Source: Stieleria marina (lineage in GTDB: Bacteria > Planctomycetota > Planctomycetia > Pirellulales > Pirellulaceae). Taken from it: a stretch of DNA of 64,000 bases. The position numbers were made by a program, and so were the translations under genes. The notes below the pieces were generated by a model. The model made no database searches, was not told the origin of the DNA, and saw only the letters and a list, made by a program, of their open reading frames with translations. The stretch lies in the NCBI GenBank assembly GCA_007741555.1, contig CP036526.1, positions 2,108,001 through 2,172,000 on the forward strand, given 5' to 3'. This document shows positions 59,343 to 64,000 of the stretch, in pieces. Position 1 is the stretch's first letter. The number at the start of each line of letters is the position of its first letter.

Positions 59343-62300
59343 ATGAAACGCACCAATGATGATGACGAAAAGAATGGACAAATCCGACGGCCGTCTATAA
59401 CGCTCCTCGAAGATGTACCGACACCGAAAGATGCTTTTGGAGCTCACCAGCGATTAGCCGACACAATCGCTGACCTGATTGAATCTGAACAAGGAGGCAA
59501 AGCAGTTGCCCTGGAAGGCGGCTGGGGTTCCGGAAAATCCAGCGTCGTTGAAATGCTCAGCAAGAAACTTGCTGACAGAACGAAGGGCACCACGCGGGTA
59601 TTGGTATTCGACGCTTGGTCTCACGAAGGCGATCCACTTCGCCGAGTATTCCTCGAGCAGTTGATGACCTATTGCAGGACTGACCTTGATTCTAGCCGCA
59701 CCGAGCACTGGGACAACCGCACACGCACAGAGATCGTCGGAAAGTCACGCGAAACTGATCAGACGTCGGTTCCGGTGCTGCGATCACCTTGGCCACTCGC
59801 TGCGCTCGCCCTGCTTACGTTGTTCCCGGTCGCTCTTGCGATTGTCGCGGGGCTATTTCGCAGAAATCAGCTCGATCAGTATGAACAATCGATTCTGATC
59901 GTCGCTCTATTTGTTGCTTTGTGCGTCCCGGGTTTAATGCTCGTGCTCTTCGCTTACTGCGTGCAGTGGCCGCTATTAACAAAGGCAAAGAAGAAACTCT
60001 CTGACAAGTTTGAGTGGATCAACCCACCACGACAGCAAAAGAAAAAACTGGCAGATGCGGGACGCATGATCTCGCTTTACGCAAAGAAGATCGACGAAAC
60101 GACGAGCACAACGACTCACGAAACCCTTGGGCCAACTTCCATAGAATTTCAAAGGTTTTTCTGTGACCTGCTTGCCGAGTACCTTGCGCAACCTGACAGG
60201 AAGCTGGTTCTTGTCCTAGACAATCTCGATCGGGTGCCCACGGAAACAGCCCGCTCTTTGTGGTCGACGCTTCGTGTCTTTGCCGAATGCTGCGAGAACA
60301 AAGAGAACGAGTCATGGGCAGGCAGGGTGTGGTTCGTTGTTCCTTATGACCCCGCATCCGCTCGCAGGCTCTGGGACGACGGGCTGCAGAGCGAATTCGA
60401 GCACGAAAACGAACCAGACGATGCCAACGCTCCTTCAGTGCCGAAGCTTTCAGCAGCTTTTTTAGACAAGACATTCCAAATTCGATTCGACGTGCCACCA
60501 CTGCTCTTAGAAGACTGGAAAGACTACCTCTGCGAATTAGTCTTCACGGCACTTGGAGATACTGCGAGTGACGAAACAGAGGTTCACAAAGTTTATCTGC
60601 TTTCGCGGTATCTTGCCGAACAGAAGCGGAGGCCCCCGACACCTCGCCACTTAAAGCTGTACGTGAACGACGTCGGTGCACTATGCAGGCGTTTTGATGG
60701 AAAGTTCCCCGTGTCACACATGGCTCTGTACACGATTCTACGACGTCAGGGGCGTGACGTCAGAGCGTGGTTGCTGAATGCGAAGGAGGAGCATGAACTC
60801 TTTGAGCAAAAACTAAACGACGACGACTTCATGCTATCTCTCTGTGCGATGGTGTTTGGCACTACTGATCGCGAACGAGCGCGTGACTTGTTGCTTCGAT
60901 CGCCTATCGAAGCTGCTCTAGCAAATGGTAAGAGTGATGACCTAAACCAGCTATCCAAAGTCCATGGTTTCTGGCCAGTGATGGAGATAGTCTGTGGCGA
61001 ATCGGCATCAACATTCGGTACGGAAGATGCCCGCGTGGTGAATTCTCTCGCGGCGGTTGAATCCAGCGATCTACTTACATCAACTCAGCAAGAAACAGCC
61101 GCGTTGAAACGATTCTTGGAGTCATTGGTTGCGGAAGCAAAATGGAACAAACTTGACAAAAACACAAGTGAAGGCATTGCCATTGCCCACCGGCTTGGCC
61201 TTGCTCACAGCATCGTTCAGGCTGCCCTTGGGCGACTTGCAAGCTTGACATCGAAAGAAGACTTGTCGGAACTCGATGTCGATGAATGGATCAGCGGTAT
61301 GCAGTGGATCGCCACAGAATGCTCGTCCGAGGATCTGGAACGATCGTTTGACGCCCAAGTGACGCTCACCGCGTCCGATGATTCAACAAAGCTGCTGAGC
61401 AAGTTGGGATCGCTTGATCCATCGAGTCGAAGAAACGTCGCCTCCATGATTAAGGTTTCCGGGTCGGCGGGTGAGCTAGTCGATGGGATTGCTCCAGCAC
61501 CAACTGTTGAGTTTACCCGAGCGAATGCTGATGCAATTCGCGGGCTGATTTCAATTCCGTCATCCGGAATCAGTGTTGAATCTACTTCAAACGCTGTTGC
61601 GGCGCGTCTGCGGAACGAAGAGGAGCTTACAAAGCCCGAAATTGATCGTCACGTTAATGTGCTTGTGGATTTGGAATCCCGCTTCGGCCACATCGAAGCG
61701 ATTCAGAAGCTTGCAGAAGACGCGATACTTTTCCGACGAATCAAGAATTGTGAAAAGAAGCTTGACTCACGACCGGTGGGAGAACTCTTTCGCTGGTCAA
61801 TTCGCTTCTACTCGTTTAGCAAGCGACCATCAGCACCCACCAATGCTCCAGAAGGATACGATCTTGCGGCGAAGATCGCGACGAATCCGGCTGAATACGA
61901 AATTGCAGTCAAGCCTGTCCTCAATCAATTGACAACCGGTGATAGCAACTACCTGCTCAACTCAATTCTTTGCGAAGTAAACGTAATCCCGCAATTTGTC
62001 GGGCACGTAATTGATGCTTTGCGAAAGCGAGACGAACTGGGGCTTGTTCTGGGTCCAAATTGCTACGTTAACAGAGTTCCGGATATTGAAACTCATTGCT
62101 CGGCGAAAGCAAATCCAGGAATCGATGAGTTCACTGACGAATTGCTCCAGACGGAATGGTTCGTCGAAAACTTGAGCAAGTTGAAACCAACCGATGACAA
62201 TCTACCTGGCATCATTCGTTTGACGAATCGAGATGCGTTATCAAAGAACGTGACTTTCCGTGACACTATCTGTGAGTTCTTAAACCAAATCACATCTGAT

Positions 62301-62891
62301 GACTGGGTTAAATCGATAAAGTCCCAGGACGATAGGTATCAGCTGCTCGTTGCTGTCCGGAGGCAGATTGGGGACTTCACATTAGGTGAAGCAGCCAGTG
62401 AAGGGTTGGAGTCAATTCTTAACGAAACGATCGATGGAGAAACAGCAATCAATCCAGTCCCAGACGACTGGAGTGTTGTTCTCGATGCAATCCCTGAGAA
62501 CCAACGCATGACTCGAGCCAGCAGAGTCGTGGAATCATCTGACGCTCCTGGAAAGTTGCTTTGGAAAGCGATTCCGCTTTGTTATGAACCGCTTAAATCT
62601 GCTGCACTCGGTCATTCAGAAGAGTCTTTTCTACGAAACGCTCTGATTCCAATTCTGCAAGAAGGCGACGATCTGGCTCATGAATGGTTAGCGGACGTCG
62701 TTGTAGATAGTCCTGCGTGGTGGCCCAATACACCCGATCACGATAAGGAAACTCTGAGCCAAACACTTAACGATGTTTTCGGTTCGTCCTCCGACGACCG
62801 CAAGACCATATTGAAAAAAATTGCGGTCGCGTTGGACATTGTGCTGGAGAGTCCCGAGCCGGATGCGTCGGAAGCCACTGCTGAGGAATAG
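59343..62891 (+). CDS. KAP-family membrane P-loop NTPase, candidate defence protein
   Basis: A 1182-residue protein. The Walker A motif GGWGSGKSS lies at residues 59-67, FDAWSHEGDPLRR follows as in KAP NTPases, and Walker B is LVLVLDNLDRVP (about 289-300). Between them are two hydrophobic segments (about 148-172 and 183-212), the KAP-typical insertion that places the ATPase at the inner face of the membrane. DKTFQIRFDVPPL and RRPPTPRHLKLYVND continue the ATPase domain. The last 700 residues are helical with no domain I can name. KAP proteins such as phage-exclusion PifA-type proteins act against phages; here the next gene is Abi-like. Function as a defence ATPase is an inference. Confidence 0.8.
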   Translation: MKRTNDDDEKNGQIRRPSITLLEDVPTPKDAFGAHQRLADTIADLIESEQGGKAVALEGGWGSGKSSVVEMLSKKLADRTKGTTRVLVFDAWSHEGDPLRRVFLEQLMTYCRTDLDSSRTEHWDNRTRTEIVGKSRETDQTSVPVLRSPWPLAALALLTLFPVALAIVAGLFRRNQLDQYEQSILIVALFVALCVPGLMLVLFAYCVQWPLLTKAKKKLSDKFEWINPPRQQKKKLADAGRMISLYAKKIDETTSTTTHETLGPTSIEFQRFFCDLLAEYLAQPDRKLVLVLDNLDRVPTETARSLWSTLRVFAECCENKENESWAGRVWFVVPYDPASARRLWDDGLQSEFEHENEPDDANAPSVPKLSAAFLDKTFQIRFDVPPLLLEDWKDYLCELVFTALGDTASDETEVHKVYLLSRYLAEQKRRPPTPRHLKLYVNDVGALCRRFDGKFPVSHMALYTILRRQGRDVRAWLLNAKEEHELFEQKLNDDDFMLSLCAMVFGTTDRERARDLLLRSPIEAALANGKSDDLNQLSKVHGFWPVMEIVCGESASTFGTEDARVVNSLAAVESSDLLTSTQQETAALKRFLESLVAEAKWNKLDKNTSEGIAIAHRLGLAHSIVQAALGRLASLTSKEDLSELDVDEWISGMQWIATECSSEDLERSFDAQVTLTASDDSTKLLSKLGSLDPSSRRNVASMIKVSGSAGELVDGIAPAPTVEFTRANADAIRGLISIPSSGISVESTSNAVAARLRNEEELTKPEIDRHVNVLVDLESRFGHIEAIQKLAEDAILFRRIKNCEKKLDSRPVGELFRWSIRFYSFSKRPSAPTNAPEGYDLAAKIATNPAEYEIAVKPVLNQLTTGDSNYLLNSILCEVNVIPQFVGHVIDALRKRDELGLVLGPNCYVNRVPDIETHCSAKANPGIDEFTDELLQTEWFVENLSKLKPTDDNLPGIIRLTNRDALSKNVTFRDTICEFLNQITSDDWVKSIKSQDDRYQLLVAVRRQIGDFTLGEAASEGLESILNETIDGETAINPVPDDWSVVLDAIPENQRMTRASRVVESSDAPGKLLWKAIPLCYEPLKSAALGHSEESFLRNALIPILQEGDDLAHEWLADVVVDSPAWWPNTPDHDKETLSQTLNDVFGSSSDDRKTILKKIAVALDIVLESPEPDASEATAEE

Positions 62892-63256
62892 GCAGTTTTT
62901 AAGTCATCGTTCTCGGTAGATTCGTAACCCGCTTCGGACAGGGCCGATCGATTGTTTCAACACTCCGGTGGCCGACACCAAAGTGAACTGGCCGATGAAA
63001 CCGGTCTCGCAGACCGCGCGGCGAATGCATGCCACCGGTCGATGAAACCGGAGCGTCGGGCTGAAGCGTGGTTTCGCGAGTCTGTTTAGAGCCACGACCT
63101 ACTCACATGTCGAGCGGCAGCGCGCACAGCGCGATTAAATGTGCGGTCACGGTCTTGACAGTGGCATCTGACATGTCAACACAATGCCTTCAAGAACCTT
63201 GGAGGAGCAACCTGTGTCCTTCGTTTTAGCGTAGGCAACCTATTCGGAGAGCAACA
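62892..63256. other. Intergenic region with repeat words and a ribosome site
   Basis: It holds CCGGTGGCCGACACC (62965-62979) and GGTCGATGAAACCGG (63037-63051), matching words on the other side of the KAP gene, and a further GGCCGATGAAACCGG near 62990-63004. No gene was found. Its last bases include GGAGAG (63246-63251), a good ribosome site for the next gene. Confidence 0.5.
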
Positions 63257-64000
63257 ATGAACGGAATGACGGACCTTGAAAAGAGGCGACTACTGAAACT
63301 GTACCTCGGTGTGCAAGGGGGCTATCTCGGGGATTTTGACAACATCGGGGCATTGGAGCGACTTTACGCTGAATGTGGTCTGGATGTAGATCCTCGTGCC
63401 TATGAAGGGACGAACCGCGCAAAGTTCGAGCAAATTCTTGATACGTCCCAACCAAGCATTCAAGCGTCCATTTTACGTGGTGCATTGGAGTTCCACCCTC
63501 CCGACCCTGAACGGTGGAAGACTCGCACACAATCACTACACGACGAACTTTCAACTGTCGCTGATCGCCTGGAAGGCACTGCACCGGTTCCATCTAAGAA
63601 ACCGAAGATTACCAGCGCGACCGTTGAACGTGCGATCGCTGACGCGGAGCAACTCATCGAGAAATCGGGAGCTACGAGCGCAGTGGACCGTGTGCACACA
63701 ATGCTGCACGGATATCTGCGGGCACTGTGTGACGACGCGGGAATCAGCTACGGGGAGAAAATGCTCATGAGCGGGCTTTTTGGGCTGCTCCGTAGGCAAC
63801 ACCCTGCCTTCAGCAACGAGGGGCCGCGAAAAGACGACCTCAACCAAGTTTTTCGTGGTATGTCCAGGATTATGGATGCGATGAATCCCATACGCAACGA
63901 GGGAAGCATGGCGCATCCCAACAAGGATCTACTCGACCCAGCTGAAGCCGCGCTGGTCATCAACATGGCCCGAACGATCTTGCACTACGTCGATACCAGA
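63257..64000 (+). CDS. Abi_C-domain abortive-infection-like protein (partial, cut by window end)
   Basis: The frame is open from ATG 63257, with GGAGAG six bases before it, to the window edge: 248 codons without a stop. The N-terminal 100 residues (LYLGVQGGYLGDFDNIG, RAKFEQILD, QASILRGALEFHPP) resemble N-terminal effector domains of AbiJ-type proteins. The C-terminal part (IRNEGSMAHPNKD, EAALVINMARTILHYV) matches the Abi_C domain (PF14355), common in bacterial abortive-infection proteins. Abi proteins stop growth of phage-infected cells. The gene follows the KAP NTPase gene, from which it is separated by 365 bases. The end is not visible. Confidence 0.65.
   Translation, partial: MNGMTDLEKRRLLKLYLGVQGGYLGDFDNIGALERLYAECGLDVDPRAYEGTNRAKFEQILDTSQPSIQASILRGALEFHPPDPERWKTRTQSLHDELSTVADRLEGTAPVPSKKPKITSATVERAIADAEQLIEKSGATSAVDRVHTMLHGYLRALCDDAGISYGEKMLMSGLFGLLRRQHPAFSNEGPRKDDLNQVFRGMSRIMDAMNPIRNEGSMAHPNKDLLDPAEAALVINMARTILHYVDTR

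Overview
The window looks like chromosomal DNA of a marine planctomycete of the Rhodopirellula/Pirellulaceae type. Grounds: a 23S-5S rRNA pair with no 16S gene beside it; a giant secreted protein combining an N-terminal LEPR-XLL-type motif, dockerin repeats and RTX repeats; a PEP-CTERM protein; a Tricorn-like protease; many secreted polysaccharide-active enzymes; and generally weak Shine-Dalgarno sequences. Identification rests on family recognition by eye. No database search was possible.

Layout. 1-8.4 kb: housekeeping and lipoprotein genes (end of an FG-GAP/VCBS protein, MazG-like pyrophosphohydrolase, FlgI-like/HEAT lipoprotein, terpenoid-cyclase-fold lipoprotein, a cysH-rrf2 pair for sulfate assimilation and its probable regulator, a HEAT-repeat secreted protein, a receiver-like protein, a sugar epimerase, an ACP-phosphodiesterase-like protein). 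8.5-14.0 kb: a MITE-like repeat, a Calx-beta/glycosidase-like protein, an AIM24 protein with zinc ribbon, a PEP-CTERM protein and a methyltransferase. 14.2-17.9 kb: 5S and 23S rRNA on the minus strand, with their own promoter, a leader of about 0.5 kb and a strong terminator. 18.7-26.8 kb: one giant adhesin-like gene.

27-54.9 kb: an accessory carbohydrate and phosphate catabolic region (alginate-lyase-like enzyme, jelly-roll lyase-like protein, two glycosidase-like proteins, sialidase-like protein, SGNH esterase, FAD oxidoreductase, PQQ dehydrogenase-cytochrome c fusion, transglutaminase-esterase-CBM9 fusion, three phosphatases of two unrelated folds, and an endo/exonuclease/phosphatase-family enzyme). 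Most carry signal peptides, so the products probably act in the periplasm or outside the cell on algal polymers. Inside it, 36.8-43.5 kb is a decay zone: a protoporphyrinogen oxidase gene with one in-frame TGA, remnants of a radical SAM gene and a carbon-nitrogen hydrolase gene, and a frameshifted glycosidase gene.

55-58.8 kb: a Tricorn-like protease. 59.3-64 kb: a candidate defence island made of a large KAP-type membrane P-loop NTPase and, cut by the window edge, a protein ending in an Abi_C-like abortive-infection domain; related 15-bp repeat words flank the NTPase gene. This last region is the best candidate for an undescribed system. No CRISPR array, tRNA gene or insertion sequence transposase was seen.
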